64,000 bases of DNA from Favolaschia claudopus (taxonomy: Eukaryota > Basidiomycota > Agaricomycetes > Agaricales > Mycenaceae): positions 186,001-250,000 of the forward strand of contig JAWWNJ010000045.1 in NCBI GenBank assembly GCA_037176885.1. Reading direction: 5' to 3'. The translations under genes were made by a program, and so were the position numbers. Of this stretch, positions 10,538 to 23,537 are shown piece by piece (position 1 is the stretch's first letter; every line of letters starts with the position of its first letter). Below the pieces are notes generated by a model. It saw only the letters and a program-made list of their open reading frames with translations, did not search any database and was not told where the DNA came from.

Positions 10538-11423
10538 AAATGCTGCTTTTTGGCCTGTATCACCTCCATACCACGCTCAGCAAATAGTCTACAAGAGCCG
10601 TATTAGCCCGGGATTGGAGCCCAGTCCGACGATGGAGTTGACGTGGCCACCAAAGGCTCACCGGTGCACTCACCAACTGGCTCCCGTCGAAAGCTGTTTC
10701 CGCCGTCTCCAGAGGCGTCAGGTCCCCCTACAGCCTCCCACTCCCTTGTGCATGTTCTCCCCATGTCTATTATGTTGCATGCTTTAGGTTGTCGCGTCGA
10801 CCCGTACTCTGATCATATATTCATAAGACCCTTCCCCCCTTACACACGACTACACTACACATCCACCGTGAGCGCATGTAATGGGGAGAAATACAAAGAG
10901 TATACGCGTCTGTAGAGCACCGTTAGCAGCAGGGACGAAACAACAAGAAGATAAACGCACTATAGCCGGCCCCTCCTGCTCTGATTAAGTACTGCCTCAG
11001 GGTTCTTCTGTCGCTCTCTATCTCTCCTCTCTCATCGCCGACCTTGTTCGCCTCCAACTTGGTGGGCTGCGCGTCGTATGGGCGCTTCGTTTGGCGGTGA
11101 AGTGACAAAAATTGCTGACGCGGTCTGCGTTGATGTGGGGGGCATGCTAGTCGCATCGTCCGTCGCAGCGGCTGGCTCAACTTAAGCTCATAGTCAGCAT
11201 CTCGAGGGTTGTTGGGAACGCCGGGCGAGCTCCCGGTGGTCAGGGTCGACGTTGCGGCCGTTGCCAGTGCTCAGAAGTCTGGAGGGCTGAGTGAGATTGT
11301 GGAGGCGCATTCCGCATCTTTGCTCGCTCTTTTCCCAATTCTCGGGCAATTATACGACGGCAGCATTGATAGGCGCAATGGCCAGTATGCAAGGAGGGTG
11401 TGTCAGTGTTCTGGAGAGCAGAA

Positions 11424-11515
11424 TGAGGTGGACGAGAGTTTTCAGAGTTTTCAGGATTAATTTAATTGTTTGTCACACTTCTACTCTACGGCAAGAATTT
11501 CCGGAACAGCTGTAA
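11424..11515 (-). repeat. Right arm of a 92-bp inverted repeat
   Basis: Reverse complement of 10446-10537 (about 89 of 92 positions agree). It ends 136 bases before the start codon of gene A of the 4HB-TPR family, so it sits inside that gene's likely promoter. Confidence 0.8.
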
Positions 11516-11651
11516 CTTACGCAGGATTGTCAGTTCGTGTGTATCACACTCTATCAGGCTGTGATCAGCTCCGGGCTCTAGCTCCTCTACTTGCATTCGT
11601 ACTCTTTGTCGTACCTTGCACCCTCCTCCGTCTGTTGGACAAGTTCCGATA

Positions 11652-14600
11652 ATGGATCCAATAACCATCACTGCTACTATCATTACGCTCGGAACTTTCA
11701 TTAAGGATCTCATAGAACTAGGTGAAGGTATTCGCAGCTCCATAGAAGAGGTACATCAGCTCTTTGCGCTGTGAGCGTGCACTGAATAGATTGCAGGTTG
11801 GCGAAAATCGGCGACAACTCAGGGACCTTACGCAAGACATTCTGCGCACTTTGTACGAACTCGCAAATCTCACTCGCGGCAAGGAAGCTGCGTTCCGTGG
11901 ACCGGAATTGCTGGGATCCCTTGAAAGTCTGAAGGCGTAAGGTCGCCTCTGAAACTGGTCCTTTGTGTTTCTCACTGTCGATCAGCGAGATGTTATCTGT
12001 GCATTCCAAATGTCTCAAGATCTCTCCGAAACAGCTCCCTGGTTTTCGAGGAATTCCGTCCCACTTGAAGGCTTGGGTGAAGCGCGACGATCTGAAGAAA
12101 CAGATTGGTCGTTTGCGGGAACGCGTGCAGAAATGCCTAAGCCAATTCACTGTGAGTCCTTCCATCAATGGAAAGGCTCACTCATCGTGGATCTCATATA
12201 CAGACGTTCTCGGCTGCTCGTACTGAACACTTGGCGGCTCAGATTGCGCATAGGACTCTGCGTATTGAACAAAGACTCATTGTGGACAACGTAGAAAACC
12301 AAGTGAAAGCTCGTCGGCTAGAAGGGCTGATGGCGCGTGTCATGCTGGATTCCGAATTTGGGCAGGGTAAACTGAGGGAAACGGTCGAAACCATATCAGC
12401 TGTAAGTGTGTCGAACCAACAACCAATTGAAGCTCATCTCGACCAGGATTCCTCCTTTCAAAGCCTGGAATACCAATATATGTCTGCACAATTGCGATCA
12501 CTCATCAACTTGGTCAAACCATTGCTTGCTGAAGAAGATATGTCGCTCTTCCAAGGCTGGAAATCCGACACATTATCTCTGGTCATGTCCGAACGTTCCT
12601 TAGCCACGCCTTTGCATGCACTATCCCACATTCTCGGAATTATTGTCGCGATTAATTCTCCGGATTATGCATCGTTACTGGATCTGCTAAAAACGGCTGT
12701 GGACAAACTTCCAGCGTGTTTCAGTCGCACTGCAATGCATTCAGAAGCAATTGTTTGGGGTCATTTCGAAGTCGATCTCCATCGCTACATGGTGAAGAGG
12801 GGCGGCTGTAATATTGGGACCTTACCACGCATGGCGCATGCGCTGGGCGAAATTTCTCGAGCACATCGCTGTCGATTTGAGCTCGACGCAGCCATTGAGC
12901 TCAGTCAAGAGTCGTTGGATCTCTGGGTTGAATTATCGCACCTGTTGCCTGAGGAGGACAACCGAATCGGTTACTTGGCTGCTTTGGTCATCCATGCAAC
13001 GAATCTTCTCGAAAAGGACGACAAAACAAATATGTTATCCGCCGCCCAAGACGCTGTGTCATTGGCTCGTCCAATGGCAAAAGCTCTGGCCGAGTCTCTG
13101 GTCTCGAGAGGAACATCGTTGACAGCCGAGGAGCAAAGCAACGCAAGCGACTTTTGTGATGCCTTTTTTGTCCTCGCACAAGTTCTGTCTTCTTTGGATC
13201 GTCCCCTCGACTCGTATGAGGCTTTCCTGGATGCCTCTCGGACTGTATGCAGTCTACCGATCTGGGGTTATGATTATATTCACTGGGGAGAGTACATTGA
13301 TTCGTTTTTAGACGTCATCTGCAAAGTCGCGGAGGACGGCCGCCTTTCGCTTTCCATGCTTTCAGATTGTGTGGATTTATTTCACAGCCTGGCTCATATC
13401 TACCCAAAGCAATTTTCATCCGGATTTCTTCACATTCTTCATGCCTTTGCCTATCATTCACAGCAACCGCATTCCTACCATTCTATGGAACAGCTTCGCC
13501 TCTTTCTGGAGCCCACGCATGATGCTGCACCGCCTGCCATACGCACCCTCGCTCCCATTCCAACCGACCTGAACGTATTAGCGGACGCAATGCGGTTATG
13601 CTTTACTTACGTCCAGACAAGGGAGAACTGCACGATTCCCTTGGTCCATAACATTCTTGTTGCCCACTTTCCTCAGGCCATCGAGGCGCTTCGAGTCGTG
13701 GTACAGAGTCCTGTCTTTGACATCTCTGCCTTCCAATGGATCCTACACACCGCTCGAGACATCCTTCCACACTTATCGGCAGCCAAGTATGTCGATCTAC
13801 TGCAACTATTGGTAGAAACTGTCAAATGCAAAAGCTCCCATGCAATTCAGGTTCTTGAATCCTTGAACTTTGATAAGTGGAAGATGCATTTTACTGGATA
13901 TTTCTACCATGTTTGCCAAGAAGCCATAAGACTCGGGGTAGTCGACGAGGGAATCTCATTTTGCCAGGAACTTGCGGCGTGCGTGGAAGCGAAATCCGAT
14001 GCTCACCCAGGTGCTGTTGTGTGGTCACGAGATCATCTGGAGCATTGCGTTGTTCTTCTTTTTGACGCAGCACGCTTTCGCGACGCGGTCAATCTTATCA
14101 AGGGGAAGGGGTCAAGGTTTCCGGAATTTGGTGACCTTGGTCCCGGTATGGGTGATCTAACTCTGTGCGTGTTAAAGGTACAGATACTTCAACACGTAGG
14201 ACGGTACAAGGAGGCTCTACGACTTGTTAGGTCAGGAGTGGCGGAAGGTACTCGAAGATTTTGGGTGGAAAGGCCGACCTTTGATCTCCTGCTCTATTTT
14301 CTTCTTTCGCAACTCGCATGGGCTTGGCAGCAGATGGGAAGACCTGCAAAAGCTCTCGAGCACGCCGAAAAGGCGGCAACGATATGTTGCGACGTAGAAG
14401 ATGGCACTCATGAACTTGAAGAAAAAATTCTACATGTACAGATTCACTCCCTAACCATTCACTCAAACTGCCTAGCCGCGGTCGGAAGGATAGATGAAGG
14501 TCTTGTGTCTGCCCGAAAGGCGGTTTCACTATACACTGAACACTACAAATCCATATGGAAATATTTCTTCTACACGATCCGAGCTGAGGAGTTGGTAGGA

Positions 14601-15467
14601 AACGCCTTCCTTGCATTGTCCCTGCGACTCTTGACCGCCGATGACAAGGAAGAAGCTCTTTTGTACGGTCTACGAGCAACGGAAATATATCGCAAACTAG
14701 TTGCGCTGGCTCCAAGACATCTTCCTACCCTTGCGCGCAGCCTACAACATCTTGCCTCCATTGTATGGTTGCTCGGACAACAACTTGAAGATGAGGCTAT
14801 CGCTGCCTCCGAAGAAGCCGTCGACATTTTGCGCAAGGTCGTCGACCCGGAGACGTATTTCCTTCCACTTTTCGCCGATGCCTTGGACGAGCTTGCTGGC
14901 TACTTGAGCAAGAGAGGCGACAGCAGCGGTGCCTCTAGTGCAACCGCCGAGGCGGCGGCGGCTAGACTGAAGTTTGCCTCGCTGCCCTCCGAGCCGGAAT
15001 GGTTATTCATGCAGGCGGTAGATGCAGATGAAAATGACGACCTGAATTGGTGGGAGTGGGACGCGCAGCAGTATCGTGATGCTCCGGAAGGTTCAGCGAC
15101 TGAGGATAGTGCCGACGACGCAGACGAGTCGGGCGATGCAGGGGACCCGGAATTGGAAGCGGAGCAGACAGCCGCCGTAGGGACACCAGAGGGCAAGTTT
15201 TCGCCAATTATCGTTCCTCCGGAAAACAGCGCCGTTCAGCCAAGTTTCAAAGAGTTCAATGACATGGGCAACTCTGAGACTTCCACCGCAGGAGAAACCG
15301 CGAAAGGGTCCGCAATCCAAGGCACCTTTACGAACATATTGAGCAAACCGGTGGAGATAAGATTGAGCGTGCGAAGTACGCCAATGGACATTCTCTGGTG
15401 GACTTTGCTACTGTTACCTGCCGTTCTGTTCGCCGTCATGTACGCGCGACTCGTTCAAGATTTGTAG
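11652..15467 (+). CDS. 4HB (MLKL/HeLo-like)-TPR-membrane anchor protein, family member A
   Basis: Five exons: 11652-11750, 11797-11936, 11986-12151, 12204-12401, 12447-15467, giving 1,207 residues. Residues 1 to about 200 form an all-helical N-terminal domain (MDPITITATIITLGTFIKDL, then VGENRRQLRDL, LTRGKEAAF) resembling the fungal four-helix-bundle adaptor/MLKL N-terminal or HeLo-like type. The middle is a long alpha-helical region. About residues 775-1050 contain TPR-like repeats (GRYKEALRLV, GRPAKALEHAEKA, LVALAPRHLPTLARSL). An acidic linker with PEWLF and WWEWD follows. The end carries the motif PMDILWW and one hydrophobic segment, consistent with a tail anchor. No P-loop was found, so there is no NACHT/NB-ARC. 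By architecture it may be a cell-death or recognition protein; this is inference. It is the most diverged member, and all its introns are GT-AG. Confidence 0.82.
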
Positions 15468-15745
15468 AGTATATATATGTATCTCCCTATTCCAAAAATC
15501 CCACCAAAGTCAATACAATGAACATTCTGCGTACATAGACACCTCCAGTAAGCAAGAGAAAGAGCCCGCAACGAATGCGAAAAAGGTGGGGACCACGCAT
15601 GGCGCAGTTATCCGCGTTTTAGGAACTTGAGCACTGCAACCAACATCTTCAAACGAGCCCCAGGATGAATAAAACCGAATCCAATATTACCCATCACTTC
15701 TACTCGTCCCGGTGCTTATTCCTTCTTCTTCTCTCATTCCCTCTC

Positions 15746-17742
15746 CTACCTCGCTACCGCTATCCGAATCCTCCTCGCACGACACCTGGGCCCGATATAC
15801 ATAACAACATACAACAGCGGCGTCATCAACGCGCTCAGCCCCCCGAGAAGAACGTACGCGTATCCCGTCCCGAGGGCGTCGAGGAGGGGCTGCATGCCTG
15901 AGACGAGGGCGGCGCCGAAGCTGCAGCGGACGAGGTTGTTCTGGTGAGTGGGTCAGTGCAGAGTTCGGGATGGTGGGGCGAAATGAAGATGAATGAAGGT
16001 GCAGGAGAGAGAGAGGAGGAAACGACGCACGCAGGCGGTGATCGCTGAACCTCGAGTGGGCATGAGATCAAGCATGAGAGTTTGAATAGAGTTCATAACG
16101 GTCATCACGACCAGGCCCACTTGAACGCAAACAAGATCAGAATCGTGCTTGGGTCAGTGAGGTGAGGATACACACCTCCGGCAAGCAAGATAAGCGGCCC
16201 AGACATGTGTGTTCGCTTATCGATGCACCATCCATACCCAATGCACGAAACGACGTAGAATGCGAGAAAGATGGGGAGGAGACGGAGTCGGGCCTGCAAA
16301 AGTTCTTTCAGTCGGTTGTATATAGAAAGAGTAAAGGAGGAACAACGGGTACCTTTTCAATAGGAAACGAATCATCGACCTTCCCCGACGCCTCATCCAC
16401 CTGCTCAACATTCGGTTCTTTCAACGCCAGTCGCAGGCGTTGATAATCCCAGTCAAGAAGCCGCCCGCAAAACCACGACCCGACCAGTTGGCCGCCGCCC
16501 AGAGCTACCAAGCCCACCACAATCAGCCTTTCTACTTGAAGAAGAGGGAGGAAGGAAGGAAGGAAGGGGAGCAGACGTACTGATGAAACAAAGCCCCAAA
16601 TCCGTCTCGCTGAGCTGCGGGTACGCCTCGTGGAAAACGGAGGATATGCTCGCGACGACGCCGTAGAACACAGAGTAGACTACGCCGTTGATAAGTAGGA
16701 GGAGCGCGATGTCGGCGTGCAGGAGGAGTAACAAAGGATTTTGGAATTTCTTTCGCGTTGACGGTGCGGCAGTAGACGCTTGAGAGGACGATTTTCTGCC
16801 TTGGCGCCCGATGATGGGGATGACGGCGTGGTAGATCCGGGGGAGGGGGATGCTGCCGTTGCCGACGATGGCGCGGAGAGTTTCGGGGAGGAATCTAAGG
16901 GAGTCTGAGGTGTATTCAAGAATCGAAGAGGGAGACGTACAGAATCATTACAACCGCGCAGACTGAGGAAGCGATGCAGAGGAACCAGAATATGGACCTG
17001 TGGGTGTGTTGAGCAACTGCAGGGTAGGAAAGAGATCGTCATACCTCCATCCCAGCTTATCGGCGAGAACACCTCCAATCACGGGTCCAAAGGTCGGCGC
17101 GAACTGGATCACGAATTAATTTTAAAGAAAGCCGACGAAATGCATGCAGCCTACCATAGGCCCAATTGTAGCCAAACCCAAAAATCCGCCGCGGTCAGCA
17201 CGCGTGGATATGTCGCCAACGACGCCGATCCCAATCGCCACAGTGCTGGCGGACCCAGCTGCCTGGAAACATCGCAGAAATAGCAGTAGCCAGTAGTCCC
17301 GGGTCGGTGTGAGAGCCAGGCCGACGCAGGACAGGGAAAGCAGCAGGAGACACAAGATGAACGAGTGTCTTCGACCGTATGTGTCCGCGATGGTGCTCCA
17401 GAACATGGGGGTGATGCCTTGAAAGACCATGTTCAAGGTGACCTGCGGAGGGCATCAGAACATGAGGCCACAAACGCGTTCAGCTGTACCGTGAGGTTGA
17501 TAAGTTCAATTGACTTATGGAACGCTGCAGCGAGAGTCGGGATTGCGGGGAAGTAGATGTTGGCGGACAAGGGGCTAATTGGCGTGGATTAGAACAGTAA
17601 TATGGCGCTGTAAATCGGCTCACCTGAAAAGCCCGCCAAACGAGATGAGGCACACAATGAGCCATTTCTCAGTCGGCGTGTAGATACTGTATGGTTCTTT
17701 GGGGGGTACAGTGACTGCATTTCCCTCTTCTTTCGCCTGCAT
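15746..17742 (-). CDS. Major facilitator superfamily transporter, DHA1 (drug:H+ antiporter)-like
   Basis: Plasma-membrane proton-coupled exporter type. Ten exons on the minus strand: 17742-17624, 17574-17490, 17442-17155, 17103-17045, 16997-16941, 16894-16581, 16531-16353, 16293-16176, 16119-16031, 15940-15746. The frame closes to 500 residues, normal for 12-helix DHA1 proteins. Motifs seen: cytosolic N-terminus ending YTPTEKWLIV, SPLSANIYFPAIPTLA in helix 1, the MFS signature around ADTYGRRHS, FAPTFGPVIGGVLADKLGWR, FLPETLRAIVGN before the central loop, and a late MLDLMPTRGSAITACNNLVRC block typical of the family. The start at 17742 is the first ATG of the first recognisable exon; an upstream exon is possible. 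Substrate is unknown; drug, polyamine or organic-acid export are the usual roles. It lies convergent to gene A and divergent from gene B. Confidence 0.85.
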
Positions 17743-18749
17743 GAAACGGTTGACGAAACTGGGGAGAGAACAGAGGGGATGGAGAAGAAGAAGAAGAACA
17801 GCGGCTCATGGTTGTGCCTACGCAAGGTCACAGGTAGAAGGTGAGGATGTTGCGGAGGTTATCGTCGATGACGAGAACGGCGCGGTCGGCCGAAACCAAG
17901 GGAAAAAAAACGAAAGAATTGAAAGTGAAACGGTTCTCTTGTCTGGCAGTTGAATCTTTCCTCGCTCGCTCCCGCAGTGTTCTCTGGCGCCAATGAGATA
18001 CCTTCGCTTCGTCCAAGGGTGTAACAAGAGCAAGCGAGACAGAGAGCCAAGATAAGATGTTTCTGAGCCACGGTGGCCTACGACTGGGTAGATTGAAGCC
18101 TGTATCATTGCTAGACCAGCCAGAACTCGGGAGAGACGGTCTAAGCTTGATACTGCCGCCACAGTCCATTGCTATTTCTGAAGATCTTTTGCGCGCAGTC
18201 AATGCCACAGCTTGGATAGTGCGCATGATTTTGGGGCCTTCAGCGAGGGCATAGTCTTGATTTGCTTGAATTGGGATGGTGGATGTTACGAACAAGTTGT
18301 AGAGGCGCGCGTGTCTTGTTTACTCGACGTTGTTTCCTGCCACCATGTCCTCCCACATCTCTCATCCCAACCTGGTCTCTATACGTCCAATCTTCGCTCA
18401 GGAAATGGCGCTTGCCTAGTCGTCATTCGAAGCCGGATGGCCAGATGGTTGACTAGCGCTCATCCGGGCCGGAGCACCGACTTCAGCGTATCCTCCAAGT
18501 ACCCAGCGCCGAGCTTTCTCTTGTGAGTACAAGGAAACTACGGTCTTTGCATTTCGACCTCAACGAATACCAAAACAATCTCACATAGAATTTTGTTACC
18601 GCGCTCGCTGTGCACCGCCCGCCTTGTAGTCAACCCAACGGGATCCCTTACATCTCGCGAACACTTATCCTGCTTGCGATCGCTATCTGTTCGTATTCTC
18701 TCCCTCTCCCCCAGGCCCCTCTTTCTCTTCGACCTCTCCGCCAATTGCA
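17743..18749. other. Divergent promoter region between the MFS gene and 4HB-TPR gene B
   Basis: About 1 kb with no supported gene. Parts of 17840-18420 are similar to 22880-23330 upstream of gene C (for example GTTACGAACAAGTTGTA and GTTTCCTGCCACCA), so the 5' flank was duplicated with the gene. A pyrimidine-rich leader precedes the start codon at 18750. Confidence 0.5.
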
Positions 18750-21700
18750 ATGGATCCAGTGTCCGTCACCACCACTATCATCACCCTCGCAACTTTCATC
18801 AAGGACCTCGTAGAACTCGGTGAAAGCATCCGTAGCTCTATAGAGAAGGTGTGGCGGGCCAAGAATTTTGGTGTCGGAGCGCATAGCGCTGACCAGGTTT
18901 CAGGTTGGCGAAAATCGACGACAAATTCGGGAGCTTTCGCAAAATATCGTTCGCACATTGTACGCCCTTGAAAGTTTCACCCGCGGCAAAGAAGAGGCGC
19001 TCTGTGACCCGGAGTTGCTCGGTGCGCTGGAAAATCTCAAGGCGCAAGTTTTCATTCGAAATCTGCTTCACACGTTTTCTCACATGAGATCAGCGAGATG
19101 CTACACGTACATTCCAAATGTATCAAAATTTCTTCGGTACAGCTCCCTGGCCTTCGAGGCTTCAAGTCTCAATTGACGGCCTGGAGAAAGCGCCATGATT
19201 TGGAAAAGAAAATTGCCAGTTTGAAAGAACGCGTGAGCAAATGTTTTTCTGAATTCACGGCGAGTCGTCTCTTCGTCATATTCAATGAATGACCCCACTT
19301 ACCCTGCTCTCATACAGACCTTCTCGGCTGCTCGTACCGAACATGTCGCGGGCCAGATTGCACATTCAACTTTGCGCATCGAACAAAGACTGGTCGTGGA
19401 TGGCATAGAGAGTCAGGCTAAAGCTCGTCGGTTGGAAGGAATGATGGCCCAATTATTGCTCGAGTCCGACTTTGGGCGTCATCAGTTGGGAAGAACTGTC
19501 GAGATCATATCATCGGTCAGTGCTCATAACTTTTTCCATGAACCGAACCAATCTCTCAGCAGGATCCAACCTTCCAGAGTCTGGAATCTCAGTATATGTC
19601 CGCCCAGTTGACGTCGCTCATCAATTCCGTGCAAATACTACTCGCCAGCGGCAGTTTGTTTTTTGAATCGCCTTCTGAGCAAATCTTGGACCGGCCTGTG
19701 CTCGTTGACCCTACTGTTCTCACTCCTTCCCATGCCCTCATCGAGATCTTGCAATTGACTGTCAAAATTGACGGCATGGCCAATCTGACCGTGCCGCTGC
19801 GGTGGTTGCGAAATGCTTTCACGAGTCTGAGGATACAGCTTTCTCAGATTGGGATGCATTCGGAAGCCGTTGTCTGGAGTCGTCTGCAAATCACATGCCT
19901 CCGCTATGCGAGCACGACAGACTATGGCATGAGAGCTTTACCAGAAATCGCAAGCGCGCTATGCGACGCTTCCTTCATTCACAGTCACCAGTATGATCTG
20001 GCGTCAGCCGTCGAATTTAGTCAACAATCTGTTGACCTCTGGGCTCGGTCAGCTGAAATTCTGCCTTGCGATTATCATATTGCCAGGTTGAGGTCCATGA
20101 TCGTTCACGCAGACAACCTTCTTCAGAGCGACAAGAAAACAGCTGCGCTACGTACGGCTGTGGATGCAATCTCCATGGCTCGCCCAATCGCCGCAGGGTT
20201 AATCGAATCCATCTCACGAGTGTCACACTTGACTGACGAGGACACGTTCGACGCGGCGCAATCGCGTGACGCGTTTTTACTCCTCGCCCGAGTGCTTTCT
20301 TCCTTGGACCGACACTTGTATTCCTATGCCGCATTTATGGAAGGTTTCCAGGCGGCGCTCGGATTGCCAACTCCCGTGGCTCCTCCTTGTGGATATAACA
20401 TCGACTCATTCATCGATGTCATATGCAAGTTAGCGGAGGGCGACCACCTCTCACTTCCCATGCTTGCTGAATGCGTGATGCTTTTCCGTGATCTCACCTG
20501 CATCTATCGGAAAAGGTTTTCAAATCACTTTCTCCGACTCCTGCACGCGATCACCTATCTTTCGCAGCAATCTGCCCCCACTCTCTCCGATATTCGCCGC
20601 TTTTTGGAACCACGATCGGATTCCTCCGCGCCTGAACTAGACATCGCCAAACCAGTTCTCAATGACCTGGATATACTATGGGATGCGGTGTGGTTATTTT
20701 ATACTGAGGCACCGGAGACCTCCACAGTCCCCTTGATCAAAAACATTCTTGTTGTTCACTTCGACCGGGCCATCGCTGTCCTCAAAGCTCTACAGCAAAG
20801 TTCGGCTTTCAGCATGATTGGCTTTACTTGGTTCCTTTTCATCGCCTGCGAGCTTCTTCCGCTTATTGCCAGAGCCGACTATTCCTCGTTGCTGGAGGTG
20901 TTGGGAGAGACGATCAAAGATTTCTTGATCAGTTTCGTCGCGCTGCAGTCGGGCGTTTCTTTCGGCGAATTCCTTCAGCGTATCTGTCAGCACGCTGCGA
21001 GGATTGGGGCTCACCGCGAGGTTCTCGAGCTCTGCGAGCACGTCGCCGAATACCTTGCATGCCAGTTCCACACTGGGGACGATCTCATGTCGTGGTCGCA
21101 CTCGTTCGTTTTGTTGCGGATTGCCATCTTTTGCGATGCAGCCCGATTTGCGGAGGCGACGGAACTTGTACAACGGTTGGAGTTGGAGAGTTTCTCATTT
21201 CCTGAGAACCTCGTTTTGCTAAGGACACGCATCCTACTGCGCATGGGACGACACTTCGAAGCTCTATCGGTCATCAAGAGAGCCATCACTGTCTCCATCA
21301 CAAACCATTGGACTCGCGGTCCGACTTTCGACATGAGCCTGTACTTTCTGTTTACGCAGCTCGCCGTGGTATGGGGCCGCCTGGGACATCCCCACAAAGC
21401 GTTGGAGGCTGCTGAGAAAGCTGTTGAATTCTGCGAAAGAGTAGAACATGAATACACTGACGAAGAAGATGGTGAATTCCCGGATGGGAACCTGGTATCC
21501 CTGCGAATCCACCCGTTCACCACTCTTTCAAACTGCCAGGCCGCAGCTGGTAAGAGCGTCGAAGCCCTCGAATCCGCCCAGAAAGCCGTATCGTTGTATA
21601 TGCAAAACGAGCACTGGGAGACGCAGAGAGAAAAGTTTTGGATACTGAGAAGGCAAGAATCAGGAGGAAATGCCTTCCTGGCACTATCCCAACAGTTCAC

Positions 21701-22611
21701 GGCCTCGGGCGATCACCAACAAGCACTTTCATATGCTGAGAAAGCCATTGCTTTATTCCGCGAGCTAGTCGCATTGGCCCCGCGGCACCTCCCCACTCTC
21801 GCCAGCAGCCTTCAACATCTCGCCTCCATCAAGTGGGACCTTGGACGCCGAGAGGAAGCCACCGTCGCCTGCGAGGAGGCCATTCAAATCCTACGAAACG
21901 TTGTCAAATCAGAGACTTATTTTCTGCCCACTTTTGCTGACGCGTTGGATCGGCACCGTGCTCTACTCTTGGAGCAGGGGGACGCAAGCGGCGCGGCCGC
22001 AGTGATGTCTGAAACTGTCGAGGCGCGAAGGGAGTTTGCGTCTTTACCCCAAGGTCCGGAGTGGTTATTCGAGAAAGTTGTGAATTCCGGTGACGAGGAG
22101 GTGGATTGGTGGGAATTAAAATCGGGGCCGAAGGAGTTTCACGGTGTTCTGGCAGATCTTGTGAGTGAAGGAGACGAGATAGAGGACATCGAGTATCGAG
22201 ATGCCCTTGACACTCTGAGGATCGTCGAAGTCATGGAAGCGGAAAGTACAACGATAGAGGTGGTGGATGAACGGTCATTCACATCTCCCGCGGCAACAAG
22301 CCAGGATACAGATTCGACATCCGCCGTGGCAGACCCCACGGCCCATATCGTACCAGGTGCCAAATTGCGGCTCGCGGAGGATTTCGATATAGTAAGTTGA
22401 GAGTCACGACGTCTAGCCACAGAATTCATCGTAACCCCAGATTAAAACCGAGATCTCTCGTCCCACCTCGACTCGGAAAGCCGTTGAAGATGTCTTGAAT
22501 AGGCCCCTGAAGATTACGCTGAGCATGAGCATGCACAGTCGGCCAATGGATGTATTGTGGTGGGTTTTGCTCGGAGTTTTGTTCGCTTTCGTATTCGCGC
22601 GAGTTGCCTGA
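18750..22611 (+). CDS. 4HB (MLKL/HeLo-like)-TPR-membrane anchor protein, family member B
   Basis: Best-preserved copy of the later group. Six exons: 18750-18848, 18904-19043, 19094-19259, 19318-19515, 19563-22391, 22441-22611, giving 1,200 residues. Introns 2 and 3 need GC donors (GCAAGT at 19044, GCGAGT at 19260) to keep frame; the others are GT-AG. The N-terminal helical domain (1 to about 200) contains TTIITLATFIKDLVELGE, VGENRRQIREL and FTRGKEEAL. A long helical middle follows, then TPR-like repeats from about residue 755 (GRHFEALSVIKRA, GHPHKALEAAEKA, LVALAPRHLPTLASSLQHL), and an acidic region (GPEWLFEKVV, DEEVDWWE). The last exon, missed if translation is read straight to the stop at 22400, adds a motif SRPMDVLWW plus a hydrophobic tail. 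No P-loop. Likely a membrane-anchored repeat protein of the same proposed recognition/cell-death family; function unproven. Confidence 0.82.
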
Positions 22612-23456
22612 GAGCTTGCTTTTCATCTTATCCTTGAATATCTAAGTGTCATTTAGAGTAGGATAGCACGGAAACTTGATGTATGCGTCGGGTTCCCAGA
22701 GGAATATTTGCAAAGTTTGCCATTGATCGGTCCAGGCGTAGTAAGCTGCCAGTGTGTGTGCGATACGAATGTTCATCGAGCCGCACAGGAGTATCGTATG
22801 ATCCAGATATGAACGAGATGTGGAGTCAATGAAGGAACAGAGCAGCTCGACTGCGGCGCTGATCAGCATTTCGTTTTCCGTGACGACGAGAGGAATAGTC
22901 GGCGTGGAACCCGTTGCGGTCGACTAGGGTCGACTGCAACCAAAAAAAAGCGAAAGAAATGCATCTCGAGTCTGAATGGGTTGCAACTGTCCTTGCTTGC
23001 TCCCTGTGGTGCTTTCTGGCCACCAATACCTTGACTTGGTCCAAGGGCGCAACCTGAACTTGGTTCCCGAGGCAGAACCGGGAGAGATAAGAGGTCCGTG
23101 CCAGTAGCCTGCAGCTAGGTCGATTGGGGCTTGTTATATTGGGAGAGTTCTCATGCTAGACCAGCCATAAGTCGAGAGCTTGGACTTTGACTGGTTTGTT
23201 CAAATTGGCACGGTGGACGTTACGAACAAGTTGTACCAGGGGCCCGGGCGTGTCATGTTTGCTCAATTTTGTTTCCTGCCACCACGTCCGCATTCAGATT
23301 CCTCTTCGCCGTCTGGGGCTATATACGTTCGATTTGAGGTTTCGGGCACTGGCCGGGTCTGCACATTGAAACTTGGAATTTTCGCTCGGGCCACCACTTT
23401 CGGCGGCAACATACGCTGCTCGCATTCTCTATTACCTTTGCGGTCTCAAGTTTCCA
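22612..23456. other. Intergenic region between genes B and C, proximal part
   Basis: No intact gene. The minus strand has a 75-codon open stretch at 22869-22642 that reads like protein, but I cannot assign it. Positions 22880-23330 resemble the 5' flank of gene B, marking the start of the duplicated unit that carries gene C. Confidence 0.4.
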
Positions 23457-23537
23457 GAGTAGCTGTATGAGGTTGAATTGCGCATATCTCTGCCATGTTT
23501 TCTCCAAATTCTTTGTGGTCCTCTACTAGTACCCGCC
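23457..23537 (+). repeat. Direct repeat, left copy, flanking a captured gene fragment
   Basis: A segment of about 80 bases (gtatgaggttgaattg, then cgcatatctctg and gtggtcctct) recurs at 23767-23842 in the same orientation with scattered changes. The two copies bracket a fragment of a fumarate reductase gene. Confidence 0.65.

Larger units (their letters stand above)
9762..11651. other. Intergenic region with an inverted-repeat unit
   Basis: About 1.9 kb without a supported gene. Reading frames of 60-90 codons are present but lack recognisable motifs, and they overlap on both strands. The main structure is the 92-bp inverted repeat pair at 10446-10537 and 11424-11515. The last 136 bases before 11652 are the leader of the next gene. 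Confidence 0.4.
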
